Shown in pieces: positions 1 to 10,932 of a DNA stretch of 64,000 nucleotides. Numbering within the stretch: position 1 is the first letter of the stretch; every line of letters starts with the position of its first letter. The notes beneath the pieces were generated by a model. It ran no database searches, was not told the DNA's origin, and worked only from the letters and a program-made list of their open reading frames with translations. The stretch spans positions 8,617,535-8,681,534 of the forward strand of contig JAJEKV010000040.1 of the NCBI GenBank assembly GCA_021234155.1, in the 5' to 3' direction. Made by a program: the position numbers and the translations under genes. The stretch comes from Isoetes taiwanensis. Taxonomy: Eukaryota > Streptophyta > Lycopodiopsida > Isoetales > Isoetaceae.

Positions 1-3000
1 TTGACTCTAGATTTGTAAACATATAAATACAAGGAATGAAGCAACATACAAATCATCTGCTATTTCCACTAGAAATTCCGAATGGGCAAGGAAGCTAAAA
101 TGCAATTCGTTCACCTTCAGGAAAAAATAGAGCTTGTTATCAATAAGTTACAACCACCACTATATATGGCACAATAAAGAAAAAGCACAAAATAAAGAGT
201 TTTTGTCTATAATATGTCTATTTTGATAGAATTCACAAAATGGAACTCTGCAGTTTCACTATCATAGGGTCTCATAACATGCTGGAATAATGTAACAGTA
301 AATGATAAACTCATCAGTTGTCATTACATACAGTAATCTTGTTAAGAAAAGGCTTCTGTATCACCAGTTATTCTTCTTCTTCCTTAGAATTTTACGTGAT
401 CGCCTACTTACTGCAGGCTCTTGTTCATCTCAGTCTATAATTTACAAGTAATATTTATTGACAGAAGATTAAATTAATAAATTAGATAATGTTACCAAAT
501 GTCGTTTCTGTGAAGGGGAGACTCTCTCTTGTCAAGATCCTTGTGATAGAAAAAACTACCGGATCAAAATCAAATATCCTAAATATATAGGAGCATACAG
601 GTTTTAGAAGGGGTATTGATTCATGGCACAATCTGGTCACTCATCTATGGTACAGCATAATACAGGTTTGGTTTCACACATGTACAAAGAATTTATATGC
701 TAAACTTAAAATGCCTGTAACCAGAGGCCTAAAGAGGAATGGACAACAATACCGGTTTTCCTGTCAAATGGTAAAGGAGTAAGTTAAGTACTCTGTAGTC
801 GAAAGATTTCAAGTGTATGGCACGCATAACTTGTGACACATCTACCTGACATTGGAAAGAAACAACGGTAAGAAACTAACAATGTGACTCAGTTAAAAGA
901 AAGTCAAGATATGCAAGTCCCCTCTGTATTGCCTATCTAAAATTCATAACAATTATGGAATCATTTATCCATCTAACTTCATTTGGAAGAGAAGGAGCAT
1001 CATCTGAACAAAACCTGGCTTTTGGGGTGCTTGAAACTATAAGCAAAATTTTCATCATTTGATTATAGAAATTGAGGAATCTGTCAAAAGGAAGCTGATA
1101 ATAGACAGACGGAATCAACAATAAAAGAAGCAGGCAAGCACTTCATTTTGCCATGCTGCAGGATAGCAGGATAAAGTTTTCTCATTCTCCATTGTTGCGA
1201 AGGGTTCTAAGCTCGGATTAGAATAAATGCAACCATACAAGCCAAGTAAACACTAGGCAAAGCTTTACAGAGATACTGTTCAAGCAACCAATGCAACCAT
1301 ACAAGCCAAGTAAACCCTAATGGTATCGAAGATGACATGCCTCAGTGTTACTAGGCAAAGCTTTACAGAGATACTGTTCAAGCAACCAATATTCTTCGCC
1401 ATTTTTCAATTCTTCTTCAATCCTGCATAAGAAACATTTCTTCTTCATATACTACACCCAATGGCTAGAAAGACTATGCATCTAGGACTCTTGTTTATCC
1501 TATCTTTTCCATTGCCCACTCATTAAATGAAGAAACATAAACAAAACCAATGTACTTAAACACATTTCAAAACTTCTCTTAACATGGAAAATCAGCTGAT
1601 TATCCAGAATATGAAGAAAGATAAGCTCCACTTTGTATAGTTCTTCCACTGCTGGAATGAAATCTTGGCGTATTTTTTGAAAGCGTCAAAGATTCACATA
1701 GATAATTCCCCATCTTACACAAACACTAATGATCTTCTTCCATGTTACGAATTGCAGCAAACCTTTTTGTTAAAAGGCCCCTTTTTGACAGTTCTTGACA
1801 CAGTGGACGGAAAGAACCCACTCCTACTTGACCTGCCAGTTCCAAAACTAGTTAGAAGAGACATACTGAAAATGATTTTGTAAAGAATAATCAAGACAGT
1901 GCTTTGAAAACAAAGGAGCATGCAGCCAGAAATAAATGGAAGTATATTCCTATCTCCATAACTAAAGCTAACTAGCACTACATTCTTTGCCTATCTTCTA
2001 GCTTCTAATACCCAATACTACACTACTATGAGAAAATTTACATACCAACAGGAGTTCTAGCTTGTGCCAATTCTAATGACGGATTGAGCATATCTTCATT
2101 AATTTGGTCCAGCTGCAAAGTCCCAGAGTACATACATATCTAGTTAGCACAAGCATCGATATAAATCCCAAGCTCGTAGATGCTAAGTTTGAAGCCATAT
2201 AATCTCTCATTTTCTTAGGATATAGTACCTGGTAAATATAAGCTTCCACGAACATAAGGACAGGCAGGTACTTAAACACATGTTGAGGATTGCCATCATC
2301 CATTTCATGGAACATAAAATATGATCTGCACTATTGCAAAATGGCTACGCAATTTAGTTAATTTGATGTGGATAATGATTATAATTTTCATGACAATAAA
2401 TAAATTGATTGATTTATTTTCTCTCGAGTTTCTAAGACAGCAGGACAATGCTAAACCTCAAAAAGCTCTAGCAGTTTAGTAGCTTGGATAATAAGGAAAT
2501 TCAGAACAACCTGACATTTGAAGAACATTCTCATGGTCAACAACCTGAAAAGTTTCATTCTATGATGCTGAGATGCATCAATCTGCAACTTCTTACAATT
2601 ACATTGTACATCTTTAGAACACATATAGCAACTTCAGTCCCACACAGGAGTTGCAGCAGCAGATGTACAGCCCAAGTCTCATGAAAATTATACAGGGAAA
2701 GAATATGTTTTTTATTACAGAGGCCATAGAGATAGAGTCATATTCAAAACATTATGCATGAACTGATTCAAAATATCGAGCAAGACCTGTAAACTCCATA
2801 CTACCAGACAATTCAAGATAAGTGCTTCATTGTAATATTCATCATTTTTAATGTTCATCATCTATGTTCCAATTATGTGAAGGACGGGTAAACTTCAGCA
2901 TAATAAATATTCTTGTTAAATATTCTGCTTTCCCAGTCACGTGGGCATGGACATACAGCATCTGTATTTGAAGGCCATGATGAAATGGCCTAGGGAGAAT

Positions 3001-3240
3001 ACCATATTGCATTGATGGAATGGCATAGATACACTCTCATCCAATCACGAAAACATTTCGGGGACAGATCATGGTGACATTGGCAGAATGCTCACAGCAG
3101 CATTGAATCTGGCCAAGTGGCAAAGTTCATCTGTATTGAAGCATCACATTGCAACAGGAAGGTCCTGAGTTCAATCATCTGTCTTTATCGAGGGCAACTG
3201 ATTCACCGGTTCAAATTGATAGCAAACAGGGAAGTTACAC
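1..3240. other. AT-rich region without a recognised gene
   Basis: No reading frame here has recognisable protein similarity, a convincing splice pattern or low-copy codon structure. The only ORFs are 60-80 codons, as expected by chance in AT-rich DNA. A local duplication sits near 1227-1391. A possible tRNA-like B-box (GAGTTCAATC) near 3168 could be a worn SINE but is too weak to call. Confidence 0.6.
1227..1391. repeat. Overlapping local duplications
   Basis: The phrase starting GCAACCATACAAGCCAAGTA occurs at about 1228 and again at about 1292. The phrase starting ACTAGGCAAAGCTTTACAG occurs at about 1251 and about 1350, followed both times by the same 25 or so bases. The two pairs have different offsets (about 64 and 99 bases), so this is a composite slippage or duplication product and not a clean tandem array. 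Confidence 0.8.
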
Positions 3241-3243
3241 ATT

Positions 3244-3430
3244 CTAGTTAGAACTCACAAAGTCTTCGAGAGTAGATCGTGCGCGTTCCATAGCTTTCAA
3301 CCCCACGACCGGAGCTTCCCACGAACTGAAGTCTTGCTCCATTTTTGTCACCAGTTTGTTGTAATTGGCAAATATTTGGGTTGCCTGAAGGGCTGCCTCA
3401 AATTTGACGGCTTTCACGCCTGGCATTTTC
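3244..3430 (-). CDS. Candidate terminal exon of an unidentified gene
   Basis: On the minus strand an open stretch of about 60 codons ends with a stop at 3244 and is preceded by a good 3' splice site (TTTTGACAG). The peptide is amphipathic and charged (for example KMEQDFSSWEAP and KAMERARSTLEDFVSS) with balanced composition, unlike the chance ORFs around it. Just upstream, at about 3447-3520, another minus-strand frame reads KEYENTLEALDGNSVSAA, which could be a preceding exon, but no clear donor joins them. I do not recognise the family. It may be the last exon of a small gene or a captured fragment. Confidence is low because only one splice signal supports it. Confidence 0.3.
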
Positions 3431-3662
3431 GCCTGTCAAAACAAACCAAAACAAGGTGCTGCGGACACAGAGTTGCCATCCAAAGCCTCGAGGGTGTTTT
3501 CATATTCTTTAATGCATCTAAACTAGAAATAAATTTAATAAGGTCTTTTGCACAATTTTATAGCCTTCAAGTCTATTAGATCTTAAGACATAGACCTTCT
3601 ATCATGAGTTTGACATTTGCAAGAACCATTTATATTTTATTTATATTTACAAGAAATTTATT

Positions 3663-3682
3663 GCGGCGGCCTTGGCCGCCGC
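3663..3682. repeat. GC-rich perfect hairpin
   Basis: GCGGCGGCC and GGCCGCCGC are perfect inverted arms of 9 bases separated by two bases, in otherwise AT-rich DNA. No CTRR end follows at the spacing expected of a Helitron terminus on either strand. Function is unknown. It may be a remnant of a transposon end. Confidence 0.6.
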
Positions 3683-4079
3683 GAACATTTCTCTTTACTC
3701 GCTTGGTGTGAGTTCCAGGCATGCTAGAACTGCTAGAGTTATATGTATCAATTTAAGAACACAATTAGAGAACATTCGGGAGTTGAATGCGTATTATTAC
3801 GTGTGTTTTTGTGCTCGTATGATAGATGGCTGCTATGATAGATGACCACGAGATTCCCACTGGCGACAATTAACAATAAAGAGCGAGGGGCAAAAGACAA
3901 TGCAAATAATGGTGGGATATATTGTGAGACATATAATGCAAGTTTAGGGAAAGTATAGTTATTTAATTTAAGGGTTGAGATTGGAAAAAAGTTTGATCTA
4001 AGGGCTAGGAGCAAAATCCCCTTTTGAATGGAAAGGGCACAAAGATATGTATTCAGAGCAGGGAATTCAGATTAGAGCA

Positions 4080-5012
4080 TCCGGTCTCCCGCTGAGTTGA
4101 AGGTTTTGCGGGATTATATTGAAGAGAATCTAGCCACTGGCTTCATTCGACATTCTCAGTCCCCTGCTCCGCCTATCTTCTTCGTCAAGAAGAAGGATGA
4201 TTCGCTGCGTCTGGTCGTTGATTATCGCGGCCTCAATAAAATCATAGTGCCGAATCGGTATCCGCTTCCTCTGATCCCAGAGTTGTTAGAACGACTCCAA
4301 GGTGCGTATTATTTTACGAAGATTGATCTTCGGGGTGCCTACAATCTTATTCGGATCCAGGAGGGTGATGAGTGGAAAACAGCCTTTCGTACTCGGTATG
4401 GCCATTTTGAGTACACAGTTATGCTGTTTGGACTTACCAATGCTCCGGCAGTATTCTAGCATATGGCCAATGATGTTTTTTGAGAGTTCTTAGACCCTTT
4501 TGTTATCATCTATTTGGATGATATTCTTATTTATTCTAAGACTCTCAAAGAACATGAGAGGCATGTTCGACAGGTCCTTCAGAAGCTTCGTGAGCATGGG
4601 TTATATGCCAAACTTGAGAAGTGTCAGTTCGAGCAGGATAATGTGGAGTTCCTTGGCTATTGCATCACTCCACATGGAGTGTCTATGGACCCCGAAAAGG
4701 TTAGCACTGTTTTGGAGTGGCAAACACCTTCATCCGTTCGAGATGTGTCAGTGTTTTCTTGGGTTTGCCAATTTCTATCGGCGTTTCATTCGGGATTATT
4801 CAGAGATTGCCCTTCCTTTGACACGCCTCACGGTTAAGGACGTGCCATTTGAATGGACTGTGGAAGCGAAATCTGCTTTCGTTACCCTAAAGCATGCTTT
4901 CACCATGGCGCCAGTTCTTGCTCATGCAGATCCTTCGCACCCATATGTTGTCGAAGCAGATGCTTCTGATTTTGCGCTTGGTGGGATCTTGTCACAGGAG
5001 GGGGATGACCAT
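4080..5012 (+). pseudogene. Ty3/gypsy retrotransposon pol relic (reverse transcriptase to RNase H)
   Basis: The translation gives a reverse transcriptase core followed by the start of RNase H. RT landmarks in order are [43 protein letters not shown] and the catalytic [10 protein letters not shown] at about 4514-4543, then [10 protein letters not shown]. The RNase H start reads FEW..EAKSAF and then [20 protein letters not shown]. It is dead: two in-frame stops (near 4457 and 4480) and a frameshift near 4745 in the [12 protein letters not shown] segment. The 5' end is missing (nothing gag- or protease-like before 4080). The 3' part stops exactly at 5012, where a second LTR retrotransposon begins. 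Domain order and motif wording are those of plant Ty3/gypsy (Metaviridae-type) elements. The lineage cannot be set from this fragment. Confidence 0.93.
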
Positions 5013-7439
5013 TGTGACGTTCCAGGCATCTATACGGTATACGTATACACACCAGGACACGTCATCAAGACATAATGGGCCTAATGGTCCAAGTGAAGGT
5101 CGACCATAATGGTTTTATTTAGCTATGCTAATAAACCCCAATGGATAATTATAAATTATAATGGCCTAATTTATCTAATTAAGCCATTATGGGGTAATTA
5201 ACTAATTATCACCAATAAGGGAGTGCCACCTGGCCCAAATCGATTGGCCAGAGGGGACTTACCATTTTGGGCCTAGAAATAGGGGTCCTACCCCATTTCC
5301 TCTTCCAAATTCGAATTGGGACTAAGGAGGAGCAGCAGCCAGCAGCCTAAGCTTGTTTTGCCAACACCCACCTACCAGTTTCGAGAGATGGATGCTTACC
5401 GGGACCATGGGTCCAGCCAGGACACCGGTTAGTCAGTAGATAGGGTTCTTTCTGCTAACACTTCTTTGAGTAGATGGAATGGTTAAATTCTCTTTATGAA
5501 TTGTTCTGAATACATGAATGGTAGTCACAGTAGTTCTTTCTGCTTCTTCCGTGTATTGGGAATTAAGGGCAGGGTAGAGACCTAAAAGCTTCCTAGGAAT
5601 TAGAGATGTCTCTAGCTAGACCCCTTAATACCCAATAATTGCGGCCTATGCACAAGAGCCTACCTGGCTGTGGATGCTATGATGTGGTTCAGCACCAAAT
5701 AACGTGTATGATGGTGAATCGGGGGTGGGGTCTTGCCTAGCGCGGCTACAGGACTCCTATAGTGTGCTAGGCTTATATCCGGTCACTGTGTGTGGGCCGG
5801 GTATGGGTCTGACACTCTCTGGGCCGGAGGGCGGGAGCCTATATGGTCGTCCTGGGCTCGAACGGGTTGGTGAGCTGACCTTTAGATTTATGGGCGTAAG
5901 TCGGGTACGGATGTGGGGGTCGCTGATGCGGCACGTATTCTCTAGCACACACAGGGATCTATCATACTCGGGGAGGAGATGCCTCTCTGACCTGCCTCAT
6001 CGGACCGGGGAGATGTAACCCGGAGTAGTCCCGAAGGGTGATTCCTTGGGATTGCGTCTCCGGAGGACTACAAGCACGTCATAGCATGATTCAGCCTATC
6101 TGCAAAGTGTGCACAGGAGGGGCTGATGGAGTGGACAACCTTAGCCATTGTCTTATGCCAACCAACGCCATGTTATACCTCCGTCTGTTGATATCTCGAG
6201 ACCATGTCCGTCAGTTGATCCCTTGGAGTCTGAGCCTAAGGTAGTGCCCTGTTGTGGTGTTATTTCATGTTGTTATGGATGTATTGTTTTTCCCTATGAT
6301 GATATGATGGATGGGCCACCCTTCGTGGTGGTATATTATTTGCATTATGATTGTATGCTAACGTATAGAATAGAATAGAATAGAATATACATTAACGTCC
6401 CTCAGGCTGTGAGGCCCCCGGACTTGTGTAGCGTCCTGCGAGCTCCCAAAGGGTGCTGCCAGCAAACAGACGCATAGGTTTATGTAGCCATCTAGCGGGC
6501 TTCTCTTGTTCTTTATATTACCCACATCGTGCTTATAGCTGGCTTCTTGGCCATACACAATGCATCGCTATAAACAGCGATTTTGAATCGTACTTTGTGG
6601 GCCCCTCGATCCGCCTCATCCGTGCTTCTCGGTTATTAGCCCTCTCTTTTTGTGCACCCGGTGTCTTATTATCATCTCTTTTATAGCTTTAAAAACTACA
6701 TCTCGTGAGTGTCTCTTCTTTGTCCATCGGTCTTTGGGAGTGGGAGATCCCACGACCTTGTTAAATTTGGACCTTATGTGCGTGTATACCGGCACTCCTT
6801 TACCATGTAAACCGTCTTCTATTTTTCCTGAGTCACATACTCGACATATTCGCTCTGCTCTATCTATTTTCCTCCATCTATCTTTCTCAATTCGGAGGTC
6901 GTGGCTCCCCATCCTGAATCTGGCCAGCGTTCCCCTGTTACTCTTATTCAACATGTTGCTTTTGTACGTGATATGCCCTATCTGTCCCCCTGGATTGAAG
7001 GTTCCCAATAGCCAGTTTGCCTTAGGCCCTGTGTGCCGTGCCAGCCAGTTCCTCATTGCTCTGCCTGCCCATTCTTCGCCCCATCCGTCCGCTTGTATAA
7101 TCTGGCTTAGTTGCATCCCCATACTTGCCGTCCACTTCGCCACTTCGTTAAACCATCCCTTGCCTGTTGTTATGTGTTGTTTTGCTGATTCATCTATCGC
7201 CAGTGACGACAGTTTGTCCTCTTTTCCATAGCTGTTGTATATATATGCTTCCGCTGTATAAGATTTTCCCATGGAGGACGTGGGACGAATAACACCTCCG
7301 TGTTCCTCACCCGGACACTTGGCCATCCCAAGTAGTCCGAGGATGATGGAGGGCCTTGCCATGGTGGTTTAGTCGTCATGGGAGGGGAAGTCCCGTATCC
7401 ATACGATGGGAGTATCGTATGGGTTCTGGGAGCGTCACA
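5013..7439 (+). repeat. 5' long terminal repeat with LINE insertion
   Basis: The repeat begins TGTGACG and ends CGTCACA, a perfect 7-base terminal inverted repeat of the TG...CA type. One base after its end comes the initiator-Met tRNA primer site, which fixes the 3' boundary. Total length is 2427 bases, but about 0.9-1.0 kb (from 6364) is an antisense LINE fragment, so the original LTR was probably about 1.4-1.5 kb. The second LTR is not in the window, so LTR-to-LTR identity, and hence age, cannot be estimated. Short ORFs inside (for example 5704-6018) look like chance. Confidence 0.82.
6364..7300 (-). pseudogene. LINE 3' fragment inside the LTR (C-terminal zinc-knuckle region, TTCTA tail)
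   Basis: On the minus strand a long open frame ends in a cysteine/histidine motif: RFRMGSHDLRIEKDRW, then RICRVCDSGKIEDGLH, then PVYTHIRSKF. This is the C-terminal zinc-knuckle layout of non-LTR retrotransposons that lies after the reverse transcriptase. Upstream text such as GWFNEVAKWTASMGMQL and NWLARHTGPK fits the linker between RT and knuckle. The 3' end is marked by a (TTCTA)n tail at 6364-6387, preceded on the minus strand by a hairpin flanked by GTCC and GGGAC. It is 5' truncated; the upper limit, near 7300, is approximate and no target duplication could be identified. It belongs to the same 3'-end family as the dispersed copies elsewhere in the window. Confidence 0.72.
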
Positions 7440-7440
7440 G

Positions 7441-7456
7441 TGGTATCAGAGCATGG
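7441..7456 (+). promoter_or_regulatory. Primer-binding site (initiator-Met tRNA)
   Basis: TGGTATCAGAGC followed by ATGG lies one base after the LTR end. TGGTATCAGAGC is the usual plant primer site complementary to the 3' end of initiator methionine tRNA, where minus-strand DNA synthesis starts. Confidence 0.92.
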
Positions 7457-8117
7457 TTTTGGTGGACCAAAACTATTGCACTGGCCATAGTCTAACTCGT
7501 TAGTTGACGGTACTTTCTCCTAGGTTAGAGCATCCCAACTCTGTAATTAGTGTTTTAGTTAGCCTAGTTATGGGAGGAATGACCTATTGTGGAGGGAAGT
7601 GTTCTCTAGTGGAGTGGCTAAGGCCAGGAAGTGGAGTCAGGGGACCGAGTTTTGTAATCGCCATAACTTTCTCCACGTAGCTCGGATCGACGAGATTATT
7701 GCTCCAACGAGTCGGGTGTATTCCAAATACCCTAAAGGGGTCATCAACTGGCAGCAGAGGGTCGAGCAAGGGGGCCAAACCCAACAGCGGCGTTGCCCGG
7801 GTTTGGATGCCCCAGAATCAGGAGTTAAGCGCGTATAACCGGAGCAGCGCCGCTCCGTATAAACGCGCGTATATTTTTTTTTCGTCGTATTTTTTTATAA
7901 AAAAAAAAAGTTTAAACAAGAAAATTTTTAAAATTTAAAAAGTTAAACGGCCGTTTCTTTTCTTGTTTCTTTCTTGTCTTGTGCGCCTTCGCCCGCCTAC
8001 TCCGCCGTCCGCCATAGCCACCGGACTTGAGTTCACCCTTTTGCCGTGGTTGCGCCCACACCATCCCTACACCTCAGCACCTCCTTTTTTGCCTCCCTAA
8101 TCGCCAGTGCCTCAACC

Positions 8118-8904
8118 ATGGCCAACATCAAGAGTACCATGGACCCTTCCAGCCTCACAATAGCCCAAATCTATGCACTGATCGCGCAGTATATGGCCAT
8201 CGACAATGACTTGATTGACATCCTCCTAAACGAGTTGGTGCAGCGGTTTGCCAACGGCACTAGGATACCCTATCCCATATTTCATTATTCTGAACAATTT
8301 TTGATTAAGCTGAACCTCCAACAGCTGCCATACACCATGGTCGAGCAACCTGACCAGGTGATGGTGTTGATCAAGTTCTATCCTCCTGAGTATGAGGAAC
8401 ATTCTGAGGAGGAAGCCATTCAAAGTGAGGCCGGTTCGGACCTTGGCCCGGGAAGACGACCTTCGGGAGGTAGAGCGGGCAGACACCGAAGCCCGGGGTC
8501 GTGAATATAGATACCTGGGGCATGGGATGGCCATTATTAACTGCAAAGCTTTTGAGCTACCCCCATACCAGTGGCATGAGGCTTCCCAAAGTTTTATGTG
8601 GACAGATCCCGATATCAGTCTGGACTACCTAACAATAGTCCAGATTGATATGAACCACCGGCCCGACCGCTATCATGCTGAGCTGATCCGAAGGGTCGCG
8701 GCCCGGTGGTTGGCTCAGGTGGAAGCCGACATGGAACTAGCCCGTGAGGCCCGGGAACAAGCAGAGAAGGCCCAACAGGGACAGCAAGAACATCAGGCCA
8801 ATAGGGAGCAAGAGACACAGCAGGGGCCTAATCAGGTGGACAAGCTGCCCAGCAAAAGACGGAGGAAATTCGTAGCCCACAAGTCCGGCACAAAGAGAAG
8901 TTAA
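8118..8904 (+). pseudogene. Retrotransposon extra ORF 1 (unknown function, basic Q-rich tail), frameshifted
   Basis: This is the first of two extra ORFs between PBS and gag. The start at 8118 is chosen for its strong context (ACCATGG); an upstream in-frame ATG at 8046 is less likely. The first segment (about 100 codons) is helical and acidic at its end (EYEEHSEEEAI). A frameshift near 8425 moves it into the frame ending at 8904. The second segment reads YRYLGHGMAIINCKAFELP and SQSFMWTDPDISLDYL. The C-terminus is a Glu/Gln-rich probable coiled coil (AREAREQAEKAQQGQQEHQ) ending in a basic cluster (PSKRRRKF) that could be a nuclear signal. I recognise no domain. Position suggests an accessory retrotransposon protein, perhaps nucleic-acid binding, but that is inference. 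Confidence 0.6.
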
Positions 8905-9117
8905 AGGTTGTCGGAAATATTGGGAAGAACACAAGCTCTAGCCTGCTCCCTCGAGGAAGCTTCATTGCTTCAGACAGGGCACCGTGGCCTTACGGGAGAT
9001 CCGTAAGTATCAGAAGACCACGAAGCTCCTAATAAGGAAGATGCCTTTTCAGAGGTTGGTTAGAGAGATAGCACGGGAATTCAAGACTGAACTCAGCTAG
9101 GTTTTAATAAATTTAAA

Positions 9118-9145
9118 AAAAATAATAATAATAATAATAATAACA
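9118..9145 (+). repeat. (AAT)n microsatellite
   Basis: A run of AAT triplets between the two extra ORFs of the retrotransposon. It is followed by TGACGTCA, a perfect palindrome and the bZIP/CRE core, at about 9152. A regulatory role is possible but unsupported. Confidence 0.75.
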
Positions 9146-9255
9146 ACAATGCTGACGTCAGCATAAAAGTTATAAAGGTACATCAAAAGTTTTAGGGTTT
9201 TATCTTCACTCGCCAGCTTTTGTTTATCCTTCCTCCTTCCTTCCTTCCAGCGCCT

Positions 9256-10115
9256 ATGGCGGCCATCGACCTGCTTGCATGGTATCAAGACGGGGAGCAC
9301 TGGGGCCCCCAAGTGCCCTTTGATCTCCTAAAGCCCTTTCTACTCCAGCACATTGATCTCATCTCGAACATGCAGAAGCACCCTGATTATGCCGGGTTCT
9401 TGCAGTTCTATACCGAGGAGATGCTTCCTCTTTGCATTCCTCTGGGAGAACCACCGCAGCTATATATTGAGCGAGCTGTGGTGAAAGAGATGCTTGGCGG
9501 GGGTAAGAGTGGTTACGAGGTGTTGCGGGGCAAACTCCGGTGGGCTCGGCACACAATCAAATTATCTTTTTCCTACAATACTTGTCTTTCTCTTCTAGAG
9601 TTTGAAGTATAAGGAATAATTCATTTGTTGTACATTCATTCTTGCCATCTTACAGACGATGAAGTGGAAGAAGACGAACAAGAAATACCTGAAGAATTGC
9701 AACAAGAGGACGAGCCACCGCCAGAACAGAGCTACGACGAAGAGGATGGACAGTATGAAGAGGACGATGATGATTATGAAGAAGAGGAACCAGAGGATGA
9801 AGGAGAGCCATACGACCCATCAAGGGTTTCGAAATTGTTAACATCCTTCGTGATCATGCTTTCGAGCATTTGCAGCAGACGCTCCGTCGCACTTGAAATT
9901 ATTGGGATATGACTAAACAGGAAGCCTTTGCTGATGTGAACGATCACCTCTGGCAGATATTCTATGCACTTCGAGACCTCTTTAACTTATTGATCATCAG
10001 CCCTACTTTGGATTACCAATATGTGATCATTCAGGCGTGGGCTAGGTATAAAGTAGTCCGGGCGGTGCGGGAGAGTATTCGATACTCTATTCTGTACCCC
10101 TTCACGCAGCCCTAG
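9256..10115 (+). pseudogene. Retrotransposon extra ORF 2 (unknown function, acidic linker), one probable intron
   Basis: Second extra ORF. Exon 1 runs from ATG at 9256 to 9502, ending at a strong donor (GTAAGAGT) with one base of a codon. Exon 2 begins at 9656 after a T-rich tract and CTTACAG, and continues in phase. The N-terminal part (MAAIDLLAWYQDGEHWG) is hydrophobic-helical. The middle is almost purely acidic (EEDDDDYEEEEPEDEGEP). The C-terminal part, FEIVNILRDHAFEHLQQ to PFTQP at 10115, is again helical. A frameshift near 9825 and a TGA where Trp is expected (near 9900) disable it. I know no family match. An acidic domain between two helical ones is unusual for a retrotransposon accessory protein. 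Splicing could separate its expression from gag. Confidence 0.55.
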
Positions 10116-10351
10116 GCCTGATCTCCACAGTCTTTTCTTATCTACGTGTACCTTTATTTGAATTGTCCTGTGCATAACCATCAGTTTTGTAGTGTATAGC
10201 CTCAAGTTTTGTTGTAACAGTGTTTTGTTGTAACAATGGTTTTTATCTTCATAATAAAAGTGTTTCTTTCTTTCTTTTCTTTTTTTTGGTGTACGCTTCT
10301 TGTTATCACAAATGGAATGAGTATATTTACCTTTCTCCTCTTCCTATTTAG

Positions 10352-10882
10352 CCGGTGCACGGCCTCCCCCTTGGGCGACACCCGTGCAACCGGGCCGTCT
10401 TACACCAGAACAAGAACTCACCGTTATGAAGCGCCAGCTTACTGAACTGCAAGCATACGTGTTGCAGTTGAATCCGCCACAGGAATATGGACCTGAGATC
10501 CATGTTCCACAAAACATGCAGCCGCCACCGGCACCGGCACCTACACCTGCAGCCGCTACGGCGAGTCGATCTAAGAGGACACGCCCTAGTTCGTCCTCGG
10601 ATGCTGCCTCGGGGTCTTCAGACTCTTCGGATTCCTCTGAGAATGAGGCCGACCATGCCAAGGACAGTAAGAAGGATTACCAGAAGACCGTCGATTCCAC
10701 CATCACTAGCATCGGGAAGAATCGAAAGCTTGCACAATTCTCAGGGAAAACCAGGAATGGGGTGGATGCCGAGTCATGGCTAGATGAAATGCAGGAGTTT
10801 GTGAAGTCATATGGGATGACTGAAAAAGACATTGGCAAATTGGCCACCACTAATCTTACAGGGCCGGCGCGAATTTGGTGGT
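10352..10882 (+). pseudogene. Ty3/gypsy gag, N-terminal part, truncated
   Basis: The open frame starts just after a pyrimidine-rich tract and TATTTAG, so it is probably the 3' exon of a spliced gag message, with upstream frame APPPWATPVQPG-like. It has a coiled-coil start (EQELTVMKRQLTELQAYV), a Pro/Ala-rich linker, a Ser/Asp-rich tract (SGSSDSSDSSENEADH) and then the conserved retrotransposon gag domain: KLAQFSGKTRNGVDAESWLD through LTGPARIWW. The match breaks off directly after the WW that normally sits in the middle of the capsid-like domain, and a TAA follows. The rest of gag, pol and the 3' LTR do not follow. The break coincides with the start of the palindromic block at 10883 and is best explained by another insertion or a deletion. 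Confidence 0.8.
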
Positions 10883-10904
10883 AAGACAAATCAAGCAAAA
10901 CTTA

Positions 10905-10932
10905 GGCAAATGGCGCCATGGCGCCATTTGCC
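10905..10932. repeat. Perfect 28-bp palindrome with a GGCGCCATGGCGCC core
   Basis: GGCAAATGGCGCCA is followed directly by its reverse complement. It is the first of at least four copies of the GGCGCCATGGCGCC core in this block; the others lie at 12287-12521. Confidence 0.9.

Larger units (their letters stand above)
5013..10882 (+). mobile_element. Gypsy-like LTR retrotransposon, 5' part, nested in an older gypsy pol
   Basis: The element consists of a 5' LTR (5013-7439), a primer-binding site (7441-7456), two extra ORFs and the first half of gag, in that order on the plus strand. It interrupts the older pol gene at 5012. The five bases before it (ACCAT) would be the target duplication, but the far end is not in the window. 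Gag breaks off at about 10882, where unrelated palindromic DNA starts, so pol and the 3' LTR are missing or displaced by another insertion. Extra ORFs between PBS and gag recall Ogre/Tat elements, but those usually prime with other tRNAs. Confidence 0.75.

Noticed and set aside
3120-3180. tRNA-derived SINE (AAGTGGCAAAG and GAGTTCAATC boxes)
   Set aside because: The boxes are weak, no tail is found and it does not align to the SINE at 55412.
5704-6018. 104-codon plus-strand frame in the LTR
   Set aside because: Composition and lack of motifs fit a chance ORF in a GC-richer LTR segment. The minus strand is also open there.
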